Source: Dehalococcoidia bacterium (lineage in GTDB: Bacteria > Chloroflexota > Dehalococcoidia > Lucifugimonadales > Lucifugimonadaceae). From it: DNA of 64,000 nt. This document shows positions 43,695 to 51,575 of the stretch, one piece after another. Below the pieces are notes generated by a model, which was not told the DNA's origin, searched no databases, and worked only from the letters and a program-made list of their open reading frames with translations. The DNA is taken from assembly GCA_022824185.1 (NCBI GenBank), contig JAJEAU010000017.1, positions 62,001 through 126,000 on the forward strand, given 5' to 3'. The first letter of the stretch is position 1, and every line of letters starts with the position of its first letter. The position numbers and the translations under genes are program-made.

Positions 43695-44606
43695 TTAGAG
43701 TTTTTGGAATTTGCGGACGCGTTGGCCTCTTTCCGGGGGTCCGATCTCTGCGACGTAGATGCTTCCTTCGGAGTCGGTCCAGATGCCGTGTGCGGCGCCT
43801 AGGATTTTGCCTTCGTCGTCGCCGTGCCAACGAGCGAGTAGTTCGCCGTCGAGCGTCCAGATGGAGACTGCACAACCTCCGCCCTGCTCTGCCACGTAGG
43901 CGATACCGTCTCGGAAGTGGATGTCTCCCGGGGCGTTAACGTCGGTCCATTCGGTGATGAAGTTACCGTCGCCGTCGAAGATTTGGATGCGGCTGTTTTC
44001 GCGGTCGCAGCCGTATACGCGTCCGTTTTCGTCTACGCCGACGTTGTGGACGAGTGCGAACTCTCCGGGTCCATCGCCCGGGACGCCCCATGACATTTCG
44101 AGGTCGCCCTCGGCGGAGAAGCGGTGGATGCGGCGGTTGCCGTATCCGTCGGAGACGTAGATTTTGCCGCTTGGTCCGATGGCGATGCCGGTTGGGGAGT
44201 TGAAGGGTTCGCCGTGGCGGCCGTCCCAGGTGTTTGTGACGGCTGCCCAGTCGCGTTGGCCGAGTTCCATGAGGATCTCGCCGGACTGGTTGTGTTTGGT
44301 AACGATGTGGCGTTGTTTTTCGGAGAGCCAGATGTTGTCATCGGAGTCGATGAAGATGCCGTGAGGTTCACGGAAGAAGAATTCTGGTGCGACGCCGAGG
44401 GTTAGGCCGTATCCCCAACTTCCGACGAGATCGCCGTCGGTGGTCCACCAGGTGACGGGGTGCTGTTCTCGGGCGAAGACCCATACGCGGTCTTTGGAGT
44501 CGACTGCGACGTCGGAGGCCATGCCGAATTTCCAGCTTTCGGGCATTTTGGGTGGCCATTGGGGTAGAACTTCGTATCTGAAATCTCCGTCGCCTACGGT
44601 GGTCAT
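43695..44606 (-). CDS. NHL-repeat six-bladed beta-propeller protein
   Basis: A 303-residue protein of repeated beta-propeller blades, with recurring GIAIGPSGKIYVSDGYGNRR, VGVDENGRVYGCDRENSRIQ and related I-F-D-x-D-G-x strands. It resembles NHL-repeat and peptidylglycine-amidating-lyase-like proteins. No signal peptide is visible, so it may be cytoplasmic or exported by another route. Propellers of this type bind ligands or hydrolyse lactones; function is not assignable here. Confidence 0.82.
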   Translation of the reverse strand: MTTVGDGDFRYEVLPQWPPKMPESWKFGMASDVAVDSKDRVWVFAREQHPVTWWTTDGDLVGSWGYGLTLGVAPEFFFREPHGIFIDSDDNIWLSEKQRHIVTKHNQSGEILMELGQRDWAAVTNTWDGRHGEPFNSPTGIAIGPSGKIYVSDGYGNRRIHRFSAEGDLEMSWGVPGDGPGEFALVHNVGVDENGRVYGCDRENSRIQIFDGDGNFITEWTDVNAPGDIHFRDGIAYVAEQGGGCAVSIWTLDGELLARWHGDDEGKILGAAHGIWTDSEGSIYVAEIGPPERGQRVRKFQKL

Positions 44607-44727
44607 GTCATCGCTCCTCGCCTATGGGCTGTGAGTGCATCAGGTTTGAGATGCATGTTACGCCATTTGGGAACTAGGATGCACAGGAAGGAGCGGCATG
44701 GCCGGGCGGGCTGCATGGCCGCTTTTC

Positions 44728-45620
44728 TTTTTTGCCGCACGGCGGCATTTCTCTTTGTTTTAGACGCGTTGAAACGTCCGGGGTTGCCGGACGGGGCGAT
44801 GGGGATCGTCTTGCTGGTCGGTCTTTTTTTCTTTGGTTCGGGGTTTTGTCATGTGTTTTCTTTGTTTTCCCCGTCGTCCGTTTGGACGTTCTGCCGTTTG
44901 GCGGCCAACCCTTGGGGGCCGGGTTGTTTGCGAAGCTTCGCCGCGCCGTCGATCAGAAGATCGGTGGGATGCGCGGTCGAAATCTATTGTTTCTCCACAA
45001 AAAGTTCCAGCGCGGGCGACGTCGCCAGACCGTCGTCCCTTCCGCGGAGTTTCAATTATGAGGTCATCCGCGACCTTTGCTCGGTTCCTGCCCCTTGCTA
45101 CGCTGTGGTCATCGCCCGCCCAACGAAACGGACATGACGTGGTGTCGGAAAAGACGAGGCATCGTCCGGCCCTTGGACGGTCATCCCCCTCGAGGGAATG
45201 CGGGTGCTATCCCTCTGTCGGGCGCTCCTGGCTCTCGCTCTGGCTGAGCGGGGGGAGCGTCCGCGTCCTTTTCGCATCGCGTTGCGAAAGGTACGGTTTA
45301 TCCCGTCTGGCTCGTGTTGCGGCTTAAGCAGTACATCACCGCGACCGGAACCTTGCAGCTACATCCTCGTCCGTTAACCGAAGTTCTTCGGCGTGCGTTT
45401 CACCTGTCCTCTCTAGGTAGTGACGGGCTCCGTCGGCGAGCGGTGAAAACCGCCCCGAGTGCCCCCGTCCGCAGACCATTCATCAATCAATTACTCACAA
45501 CTTGCCAAAAGGTGCGCATCCTGCCGGCGCGGCGAGCTTCTGGGCGCTCTTGAGGTAAAAAGCCTGTTGAGCGCTTGGTTTTAGTTTTAACGTACGTTGT
45601 GTGGATTTGTCAAGTTGTTT
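44728..45620 (+). ncRNA. unidentified conserved non-coding block, copy 2 (candidate structured RNA or degenerate element)
   Basis: Counterpart of the block at 2060-2945, in the opposite orientation. It begins with a GCCGC-ACG-GCGGC hairpin and T-rich run, then GTCCGGGGTTGCCGGAC (44777-44793), GACGTCGCCAGACC near 45018, and the 63-base core 45304-45366. The core forms a seven-pair stem (GTTGCGG with CCGCGAC) around CTTAAGCAGTACATCA. An additional strong hairpin, CCTTTTCGCA...TGCGAAAGG, lies near 45267-45291. Short frames on both strands look random. About 90% identity over the core but little elsewhere suggests selection on that part. Family unknown. Confidence 0.4.
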
Positions 45621-45693
45621 GGTGGAGATTGTCTGGGAGGAACATTTGAGGTGGTGTGGGCTGTTCGGGATTGCGAGATGGTGGCGTGATTCT

Positions 45694-45783
45694 GGCCCCG
45701 CTCCACCCCGGCCCTCACCCTAGCCCTCTCCCGCCCAGCGGGAGAGGGGACACGGTACTGCGGAAGACACGGTACTGCGGGAT
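45694..45783. repeat. palindromic intergenic repeat, copy 2
   Basis: This is the reverse-orientation match of 1913-1981: CCGGCCCTCACCCTAGCCCT, then CTCCCGCCCAGCGGGAGAGG and GGACACGGTACTGCGG. The terminal ACACGGTACTGCGG is repeated once more in tandem (about 45749-45779). It flanks the non-coding block at 44728-45620 just as copy 1 flanks the block at 2060-2945. Confidence 0.75.
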
Positions 45784-45897
45784 TGGGGTGTGAGTCGGTT
45801 GGGTTACCCATCCGATGCTCGGTGCCTGCCTTCGCTTCCCGCTTTCGCGTGAAAGGCATTGAGTTCTCCGGTTGTATTGCTTACGACAATCATTGAA

Positions 45898-45921
45898 TTG
45901 CAATATTAGGCTATATTGCAA
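45898..45921. promoter_or_regulatory. inverted-repeat operator candidate upstream of the AbiE-like operon
   Basis: A perfect 9-base inverted repeat TTGCAATAT-TAGGCT-ATATTGCAA, in an AT-rich stretch. Its half-site TTGCAA recurs in the second repeat at 46036-46073. AbiEi-type antitoxins are known to repress their own operon by binding inverted repeats, so this is a likely binding site. Confidence 0.55.
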
Positions 45922-46035
45922 AAATATGCGATGGTTCGGATTCACGAGAGATTGAGGGGTTTCGATTGCTTGGATAAGTTGAATTGAGCGTTTATGCGAC
46001 GCGTGAACATCGACGACAAGTGCGGTGTTAACCCT

Positions 46036-46073
46036 AGTTGCAAGATTATGCAATGAGATGTAATATTGCAACT
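46036..46073. promoter_or_regulatory. inverted-repeat operator candidate abutting the antitoxin start
   Basis: Arms AGTTGCAAGATTA (46036-46048) and TAATATTGCAACT (46061-46073) match with one mismatch across a 12-base spacer, and the ATG of the antitoxin gene follows at once. The placement over the translation start would allow tight self-repression of transcription or translation. Confidence 0.6.
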
Positions 46074-47105
46074 ATGTTGATGTCCGAGCAAGAGATCATA
46101 GGATTGACCGTGGAGCGGTTGGTCGAGATGTTGGGAGTGCCGTCGGAAACTGTCCGAGTCGAGAATGGACCTTTCGACTCCGACGCGTTGATAGCGATCG
46201 GCCTTCATTCGTTTGTGGTGGAAGCGAAGACATCATCGACCTTGGGGCAGGTGGTTCCTGCGGTGGACCGAATCAAGGCGGCATCTGCCAGATTAGGCAA
46301 CAGGTTGCTTCCTTTGTTGGTGGTGCCATACATGGGTAGATCAGGTCGTGAGTATTGTGAACGCGAGGGTGTGTCTTGGTTAGATCTTTCTGGCAATGCC
46401 AGAATCGTTGCTCCGGGCCTATTTGTGAACTCGGTCGGTCATCGGAACCGGTTTCTGCGGCCCGGCCGAGTGGAGAGTCCATTCAGTCCCCGCGGATCTC
46501 GGGTCGCCATGAGGTTCTTGCTGGAGCCGAAAAGGACGTTCAAACAGATCGAGATTGCAGAACTCACGGGGCTTCATCCTAGTCACGTTAGCCGCGTCGT
46601 GAGAAGGCTTTTGGAGTCAGATTTTGTGGAGATGGATTCTCGTGGAGTACGAGTTCGCGACGCGGGTTTGTTGTTGGATGCTTGGCGTGCTGACTATCGT
46701 TTCGAACGTCACAGGTTGATTCGGGGTCATGTGACGGCGTTGGCGGGTGATACGGTTGCTCGATTGGTTGGCGAAAAACTCGAGCAGATGAAAGTCAGAT
46801 ATGCATTGACGGGTTTGGCGGCGGCTTGGCTTTATACGACGCATGCGGGATATAGGTTGACCACGATCCACGTTGGTCAGGAACTTTCGGAAGACGATCT
46901 GCGTGCGATCAAATTCCGTGAGGAGTCAAGAGGGGCGAATACTTGGTTGGTATTGCCTCGCGACGACGGTGTATTCGAGGAATCGAGGAAAATCGACGGT
47001 CTGAACTGCGCGAACCCGTTACAGGTTTATCTGGATTTGAAGGCTCATCCTGAGCGTTCTGGAGAAGCGGCGCAGGAACTGCGGGATGAATTGCTGAGAT
47101 TCTAG
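46074..47105 (+). CDS. AbiEi-like type IV antitoxin/transcriptional regulator with PD-(D/E)xK-like N-terminus
   Basis: A 343-residue protein. The N-terminal part has a PD-(D/E)xK-like pattern (Asp37, Glu50, Lys52 in FVVEAKTSS) and the landmark YCEREGVSWLDLSGNARI. A winged-helix DNA-binding region follows (FKQIEIAELTGLHPSHVSRV, about 158-177), then a C-terminal portion with TGLAAAWLYTT similar to AbiEi antitoxins. The stop is 2 bases before the AbiEii-like toxin. AbiEi proteins repress their operon and counteract the toxin without binding it directly. Start ATG 46074 abuts an inverted repeat; an upstream ATG at 46038 falls inside the repeat. Lower GC than neighbours suggests transfer. The nuclease-like fold is inferred from residues only. 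Confidence 0.72.
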   Translation: MLMSEQEIIGLTVERLVEMLGVPSETVRVENGPFDSDALIAIGLHSFVVEAKTSSTLGQVVPAVDRIKAASARLGNRLLPLLVVPYMGRSGREYCEREGVSWLDLSGNARIVAPGLFVNSVGHRNRFLRPGRVESPFSPRGSRVAMRFLLEPKRTFKQIEIAELTGLHPSHVSRVVRRLLESDFVEMDSRGVRVRDAGLLLDAWRADYRFERHRLIRGHVTALAGDTVARLVGEKLEQMKVRYALTGLAAAWLYTTHAGYRLTTIHVGQELSEDDLRAIKFREESRGANTWLVLPRDDGVFEESRKIDGLNCANPLQVYLDLKAHPERSGEAAQELRDELLRF

Positions 47106-47107
47106 AG

Positions 47108-47980
47108 ATGATTCTTAAACCGAAAACGATAGACGGTTACGGAGATTTTGACGTCAAAGCGATTACGTCAACGTGCCTCTACATTGCGACGATGTTGGGT
47201 GATCTGATGGATGACATCGTTGTCGTGGGTGGTCTCGTGCCTTCATTGTTGGTGGATCATTCCCAATCCGAGATCGAGACCGACGCACATGCGGGGACGA
47301 TGGACGTCGATCTCGGTTTGTCGTTAGCGATTTTCGACGAACAGCGCTACTCAGATTTACACGAAAGATTGAAGGGTGCGAATCTTGAACCTGATGCCAA
47401 CGACCGTGGGAACCGGACAAGCCAGCGATGGCGGACTACGTTCGACCCCCGGGTCACGGTCGATTTTCTAATCCCTCCAATCGCTTCGACGGATCTAGGT
47501 GGCAGGATGAGGAATATCGCAGAGGACTTTGGTGCGGTGACCGACGAGTGCTTGCATTTGGCGTTTGAGGATCGTAGGAAGGCGACTTTGTCGGGTTTCA
47601 CGCCGCTGGGCGAACGAGCCGAACGCGAAGTATGGGTTTGTGGTCCCGGTGCTTTTACGGTGCTCAAGGCGAAAACGTTTGAGAATCGCGGTGAACCCAA
47701 GGATGCGTACGACGTAAGTTACGTGTGGAAACATTTGGGTTTGGACGACGCGGTTGAGTTCTTGAAGCAGCGGTGCGAAGATGCTTGTGTCCAATCTGCG
47801 CTAGGAATCATCCATCGAGAGTTCACTGAAATGGACAGAACGGGTCCGAGCCGCGCTGCGGCGTTTATTCACGGCTCGCGGGATCCGGTCAACCGAGATG
47901 AGTTTGATGCCAAACAGGCCGATGTGGTTGGGCTTGCGCGGGAATTGTTGACGAGATTAGGAGTTGACCCAGATTCCTGA
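47108..47980 (+). CDS. AbiEii/AbiGii-like nucleotidyltransferase toxin
   Basis: A 290-residue nucleotidyltransferase-fold protein of the AbiEii / MenT type. The core motif is VVVGGLVPSLLVD (GG loop) followed by GTMDVDLGLSLA (D-x-D metal ligands), then VTVDFLIPP, a possible third Asp position. A Lys-Asp pattern (FTVLKAKTFENR and EPKDAYDVSY) matches the conserved K/D of the family. These toxins transfer nucleotides to tRNA or other targets and cause abortive infection or growth arrest. Encoded 2 bases after the antitoxin, so surely one operon. Confidence 0.82.
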   Translation: MILKPKTIDGYGDFDVKAITSTCLYIATMLGDLMDDIVVVGGLVPSLLVDHSQSEIETDAHAGTMDVDLGLSLAIFDEQRYSDLHERLKGANLEPDANDRGNRTSQRWRTTFDPRVTVDFLIPPIASTDLGGRMRNIAEDFGAVTDECLHLAFEDRRKATLSGFTPLGERAEREVWVCGPGAFTVLKAKTFENRGEPKDAYDVSYVWKHLGLDDAVEFLKQRCEDACVQSALGIIHREFTEMDRTGPSRAAAFIHGSRDPVNRDEFDAKQADVVGLARELLTRLGVDPDS

Positions 47981-48003
47981 ACTGTCTGATGTGGGTTCGG
48001 CGA

Positions 48004-48495
48004 TCATGGGAAGTTGTTTAGGACTGCTTGGCAGGCGGAGGTTATGTGTTCGGGGTTGTTGGGGTCGATTTGGTTGCCGGCGGATTCTAGGTAGGCTAGT
48101 GCCCATTCGGAGGCGGCTCTGGCGTTTTGGGGCGTAGGGTTGTCTAGGTAGGTTGTGCAGGGGTTGTCTTCGTCGTCGGTGAAGCCTTGGAACTGGGTTA
48201 CGGTTGGTGCTTGTTTGAAGCCTTCGGCCTGGGTTACGGTGGGCGCTTGCTTGAAGCCCTCGAATTGCGTGGCTGTGGGTGCTTGTTCGAATCCTTCGAA
48301 CTGGGTTGTTGTGGGAGCAGCGGCGATGGTCGGTGCTGATTGGACAGTTGGTGCGCGTTCGATAGTGGGTACGGGACGGAACTCGGAGTTGAAGTCGGCG
48401 ACCTCGATGTCTTCGCAGGCGGTTGCGGCCAACGCGATTGACAGTCCGAGGCTTATGGGCAGGACGAGAACCGCGATTTTTGGGGCAAGTCGCAC
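48004..48495 (-). CDS. repeat-containing lipoprotein
   Basis: A 163-residue predicted lipoprotein: signal LVLPISLGLSIALAATAC with the Cys about residue 27. A tandem array of roughly 14-residue units follows (APTATQFEGFKQ, APTVTQAEGFKQ, APTVTQFQGF), rich in Thr, Gln and Phe, then a C-terminal section (NPCTTYLDNPTPQNARAASE) with two more Cys that could form a disulphide. Starts at GTG 48495, one base after the upstream gene's stop region. Function unknown; the repeat array is likely a flexible surface stalk. Confidence 0.75.
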   Translation of the reverse strand: MRLAPKIAVLVLPISLGLSIALAATACEDIEVADFNSEFRPVPTIERAPTVQSAPTIAAAPTTTQFEGFEQAPTATQFEGFKQAPTVTQAEGFKQAPTVTQFQGFTDDEDNPCTTYLDNPTPQNARAASEWALAYLESAGNQIDPNNPEHITSACQAVLNNFP

Positions 48496-48496
48496 T

Positions 48497-49315
48497 CTAA
48501 CGTTGTCGATTGCGGGCGTGCCCGTTTGTGTTCGCGAGCGGATTCGATTCGGGTTGTCTGACTAGTTTGACGGTCATGTGTTTGCTGCGTCGTCCGCGCA
48601 CTTTGACGATGTCAGGGAATGATCTGAGCATTTTGCCGAATTTTGAGTATCCGAGAGCTTTGACGCTGAATTTGGGGTTGAGTCGCTTCATTCTGTCATA
48701 GAGTTTGCGCGGGGAGGCGACATCGTTCTCGTCTACAGAGTCGATCATGGCGTTGTATATTAGCTTTCCGATTTCGCCCCTGACGTTTTTGTCGACGCCG
48801 CGACGTGCGACCCTTACTCCTCCACGTCGGGATTTTCGTGCCTTTGGGTAGTAGGAGACGGCGACGACATTGTCTTGGGCGTCGCGGAGGGGGATGAACT
48901 TGTCGACGTGCTGTTCGATGCGTCGCGAGTTGGAGGAATGATCGCCGGCGACGATGACGTTTTTGCCCATTTCTCTCAGGCGGTCGTACAAGGGTAGGAA
49001 ATCTTGGTCGGAGGATATGAAGGCGAAGGTATTTAGATCGTGATTTGGATCGTGAAGCAGTTCGACGGTTTCGATAACGAGTTTGGTGTCGGCGGAGTTG
49101 TGTCCGGGTGCGAGGTTTGGTTGGTTTATCAAGTCGAAGCCGAGGCCTTGAATGCCCTCTTTGACGACGCGAATGGATTTGCTCCAGTCGCCGATGGCGC
49201 GTTTGACGGTGACATCGCCGTCGGTTTGTAGCTGCATCATCAGTTTGTCGAGAGTTGCGACGTTGTTAATGTTTTCAACGTCAAGCAAGACGGCGATGTT
49301 TTGGTTGGTGGCCAA
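48497..49315 (-). CDS. NYN-domain (LabA/DUF88) protein with C-terminal LOTUS/OST-HTH domain
   Basis: A 272-residue protein. The NYN PIN-like nuclease domain shows IAVLLDVENINN (first acidic site), NSADTKLVIETVELLHD and FAFISSDQDFLPLYDRLREM (further Asp residues). A basic linker (KARKSRRGGVRVARRGVDK) leads to a C-terminal OST-HTH/LOTUS-type domain (DVASPRKLYDRMKRLNPKFS and YSKFGKMLRSFPDI) that usually binds RNA. It likely cleaves or binds RNA. Start is TTG 49315 with GGAGAACTCCCAACA upstream. It is followed by the repeat lipoprotein. Confidence 0.88.
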   Translation of the reverse strand: MATNQNIAVLLDVENINNVATLDKLMMQLQTDGDVTVKRAIGDWSKSIRVVKEGIQGLGFDLINQPNLAPGHNSADTKLVIETVELLHDPNHDLNTFAFISSDQDFLPLYDRLREMGKNVIVAGDHSSNSRRIEQHVDKFIPLRDAQDNVVAVSYYPKARKSRRGGVRVARRGVDKNVRGEIGKLIYNAMIDSVDENDVASPRKLYDRMKRLNPKFSVKALGYSKFGKMLRSFPDIVKVRGRRSKHMTVKLVRQPESNPLANTNGHARNRQR

Positions 49316-49445
49316 TGTTGGGAGTTCTCCTGCTCGCTTTTCTTACGGATATTCGATGATGATATCACGTTGTGGCGGTTGCTTCATAGGGTTGTGTCAC
49401 AGTTTGTAGGATGCGCGGAACTCGTGGCGCTTTGATGCCTTTGTG

Positions 49446-49501
49446 CCCGATTGGGCGCGATTGGGCGCGATCGGGGCCAAATGGTGCGCGATTGGGCGCG
49501 A
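49446..49501. repeat. short tandem GATTGGGCGC repeats
   Basis: Between the divergent NYN and RidA genes, four near-identical 10-base units GATTGGGCGC are seen, two adjacent, one as GATCGGGGCC and one separated by CAAATGGTGC. It probably arose by slippage; no known motif. Confidence 0.6.
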
Positions 49502-49591
49502 CAAACGTTGACCGTGATCGTGGTTATCGGCGTTAATATGGAGTCGCTTGAAGGCATAACCTGAAACACCATCCAGATCGGAGAACCCACC

Positions 49592-50062
49592 TTGTCCGCA
49601 GACGCTCGAATCAAAGAACTCGGCATCGACCTCACTGCCCCCTCAAACCCAATCGCGAACTATGTCCCCGCAGTTCGTGTTGGCAATTTGCTCTTCCTCT
49701 CTGGACATGGTCCTCGACGCGGCAGTTCGCCCGATATGATCACCGGCAAACTCGGCGCAGACCTCTCGGTTGAAGAGGGTTACGAAGCCGCACGACTCGT
49801 CGGCATCCAACTACTCGCTTCGATCCAGCGCGAGATCGGTTCGCTTGATGGCGTCGAACGATGTGTCAAAGCCCTAGGAATGGTTAACGGCACGGCCGAA
49901 TTCGACCAGCAACCTGCCGTCATCAACGGCTTCTCCGACCTCATGGTCGAGGTCTTCGGCGAAAACGGCAAGCACGCCCGATCGGCAGTCGGAATGGGCA
50001 GCCTGCCCAACGGCATCGCAGTTGAAATCGAACTCATCGTGCAACTGAAAGAAGGTTCATAG
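49592..50062 (+). CDS. RidA/YjgF-family protein
   Basis: A 156-residue RidA-type protein: NYVPAVRVGNLLFLSGHGPR near the N-terminus and VEIELIVQL at the end. Family members form trimers and remove reactive enamine/imine intermediates made by PLP enzymes such as threonine dehydratase. The longer N-terminus and the missing canonical Arg of the active RidA subgroup suggest another subfamily, so activity is uncertain. Start TTG 49592. It is co-transcribed with the VOC gene 4 bases later. Codon third positions are C-rich, unlike the G-rich genes around it. Confidence 0.85.
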   Translation: MSADARIKELGIDLTAPSNPIANYVPAVRVGNLLFLSGHGPRRGSSPDMITGKLGADLSVEEGYEAARLVGIQLLASIQREIGSLDGVERCVKALGMVNGTAEFDQQPAVINGFSDLMVEVFGENGKHARSAVGMGSLPNGIAVEIELIVQLKEGS

Positions 50063-50066
50063 CATC

Positions 50067-50501
50067 ATGCCCCGCTTCAAAGTCGAAACGATCAATCACG
50101 TCGGTATCCCAACTGACGACCGCGGCGCCTCGATTGCCTTCTTCCGAGATCTAATCGGCCTTGAAGTCATCCCTCACGAGATCGAGGACAACCCTCTCGT
50201 GTGGACGCGTGCCGAAGACGGTAGCATGGTCCATCTCATCGAACCACGTAACGGAAACTCCGCGGGGTTCCACGTGGCTCTACAAGTCGACGATATTGAC
50301 GCCGCACTAGAGACCGTCAAAGAGGCCGGCATCGAGATTACATCGGGTCCTGGTGAACGCGCCAACGGACAGCGCTACTTCTTCATCGAAGACCCCGACG
50401 GGAACCGTATCGAGCTCGCAACCGCTGGTTACACGAAAGATTCGGGCAGAAGCGTGGATGAAATGGGTTTCACCTACGACTCGGATGGGAACAAGCTGTA
50501 G
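50067..50501 (+). CDS. VOC-family (glyoxalase/dioxygenase fold) protein
   Basis: A 144-residue single-module vicinal-oxygen-chelate protein. INHVGIPTDDRGASIAFFRD supplies the first metal ligand (His), HVALQVDDIDAALETVKEAG the second, and YFFIEDPDGNRIELA the Glu ligand. Members act as lactoylglutathione lyases, methylmalonyl-CoA epimerases or extradiol enzymes; which one is not clear. Operon with the RidA-like gene. Confidence 0.85.
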   Translation: MPRFKVETINHVGIPTDDRGASIAFFRDLIGLEVIPHEIEDNPLVWTRAEDGSMVHLIEPRNGNSAGFHVALQVDDIDAALETVKEAGIEITSGPGERANGQRYFFIEDPDGNRIELATAGYTKDSGRSVDEMGFTYDSDGNKL

Positions 50502-50565
50502 CTGGCGGTTTCGTTTGATTTGGCCTAAGGTGTTTCGTGGCAACCGGCGATCAAAGTCGCGCCAA

Positions 50566-50673
50566 ATGGCCCAAAGTGCGGGCGAAAATTTGCAGCTGGT
50601 AGGATCCGTGGTCCAACACGGATTGGTTTACGTCACCCCGAGTGAACCGCGCCGTTTGCGGGCGCAACAATAG
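50566..50673 (+). other. possible 35-residue ORF
   Basis: An ATG at 50566 opens MAQSAGENLQLVGSVVQHGL and continues to a TAG at 50671-50673. It has no ribosome binding site and matches nothing I know. It fills the gap between the VOC gene and the small membrane protein, so it may be a real small gene or chance. Confidence 0.2.
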
Positions 50674-50685
50674 GAGATTCCATAG

Positions 50686-50964
50686 GTGTGTTTTTCGGTG
50701 ATGATCGAAAGCAGCGCGTTGATCACAGTCGTGGTGGCGGCGATATCCACGATGTTATCGGCGGTCGTCACGTGGTATTTCTCGAAACGTAGGTACGCCG
50801 TTCCCACTCAGTCGGTGACTCCAACCGATCTGGAGATGGAAAAACTAAGAATCACTGCCCGCTCAGATTTACTTGGATTTTGGTTCATGTTGGTGGTGTT
50901 TTTGGCGTTACTCTTCCCACTAATTCTCGTCATGGTCATTTCTGCGTTGCGAACGCCAAACTAA
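50686..50964 (+). CDS. small two-span membrane protein
   Basis: A 92-residue protein starting at GTG 50686 behind AGGAGATTCCATAG. Two hydrophobic helices (LITVVVAAISTMLSAVVTWY and FWFMLVVFLALLFPLILVMV) surround a polar middle. Not recognised. It lies between the VOC gene and the convergent coxG gene. Confidence 0.6.
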   Translation: MCFSVMIESSALITVVVAAISTMLSAVVTWYFSKRRYAVPTQSVTPTDLEMEKLRITARSDLLGFWFMLVVFLALLFPLILVMVISALRTPN

Positions 50965-51020
50965 CGGATGAATGGCTCAATGTGAGCAGATAACGCACGT
51001 TGATCTCCCCACAAAAAGCT

Positions 51021-51464
51021 TCAACGCTGCCCCGCGTGCTTCTCAACGTTCTTGAAAAAGGTCTGCATCATCTGCTTTGAGATGCCCGGCAGCATCCTCT
51101 GCCCTACCCGTGCGATCATTCCTCCGGTCTGAACCTCGCCGTCGGCTTTGACCAGCGTCGATTCCTCTGACGTTTCCTCAAGTTCGACGGAACCCGTCCC
51201 CTTCATCCAACCGTGGCGGGAATCACCCTCGATACTCAACCGGTAGGAACTAGGCTCGACCCGGTCTGAAATCTTCACCTTGCCGTTGAAACTGGTGCGG
51301 ATTGGGCCTATCCCGAGGTCCATAGAAGCGGCGTACTCGTCGGGTCCGACCTCGCGTAGACCTTTTGCGCCGGGGATCATCGATCCCAGCGCTTCCACGT
51401 CGTTTAATGTTTCCCAAACCTTTTGTCTGGGCGCATTTACGGTGAATTCACCGCTAATATTCAC
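51021..51464 (-). CDS. coxG: CoxG/SRPBCC-family protein
   Basis: A 147-residue START-like lipid/ligand-binding fold protein: GEFTVNAPRQKVWETLNDVE and PGAKGLREVGPDEYAASMDL are typical of CoxG. Starts at GTG 51464 with GGAGGGGAATAATC upstream; a longer frame to 51617 is unlikely. CoxG helps anchor or mature the carbon monoxide dehydrogenase-like molybdenum enzymes encoded divergently at 51576. Confidence 0.85.
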   Translation of the reverse strand: MNISGEFTVNAPRQKVWETLNDVEALGSMIPGAKGLREVGPDEYAASMDLGIGPIRTSFNGKVKISDRVEPSSYRLSIEGDSRHGWMKGTGSVELEETSEESTLVKADGEVQTGGMIARVGQRMLPGISKQMMQTFFKNVEKHAGQR

Positions 51465-51545
51465 GATTATTCCCCTCCGAAATCGCTTTTTTGCACTACG
51501 CGGCGATGAATTTTCGATACACTTTTCTACGTTCCCCAGTCCATC

Positions 51546-51567
51546 ATACGCTAGGAATACGCTAGGA
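51546..51567 (+). repeat. 11-base tandem duplication over the coxS ribosome binding site
   Basis: ATACGCTAGGA occurs twice in direct tandem (51546-51556 and 51557-51567). The second copy's TAGGAG forms the ribosome binding site of coxS (ATG 51576). Confidence 0.6.
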
Positions 51568-51575
51568 GCGGGCCA

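Noticed and set aside
44631-45553. Frames of 164-168 codons in the right non-coding block
   Set aside because: Rich in Arg, Ser and Cys with no domain; the frames differ from those of the left copy.
49441-49501. CRISPR-like short repeats
   Set aside because: Units are only about 10 bases with no spacers of constant length and no cas genes, so this is a simple tandem repeat.
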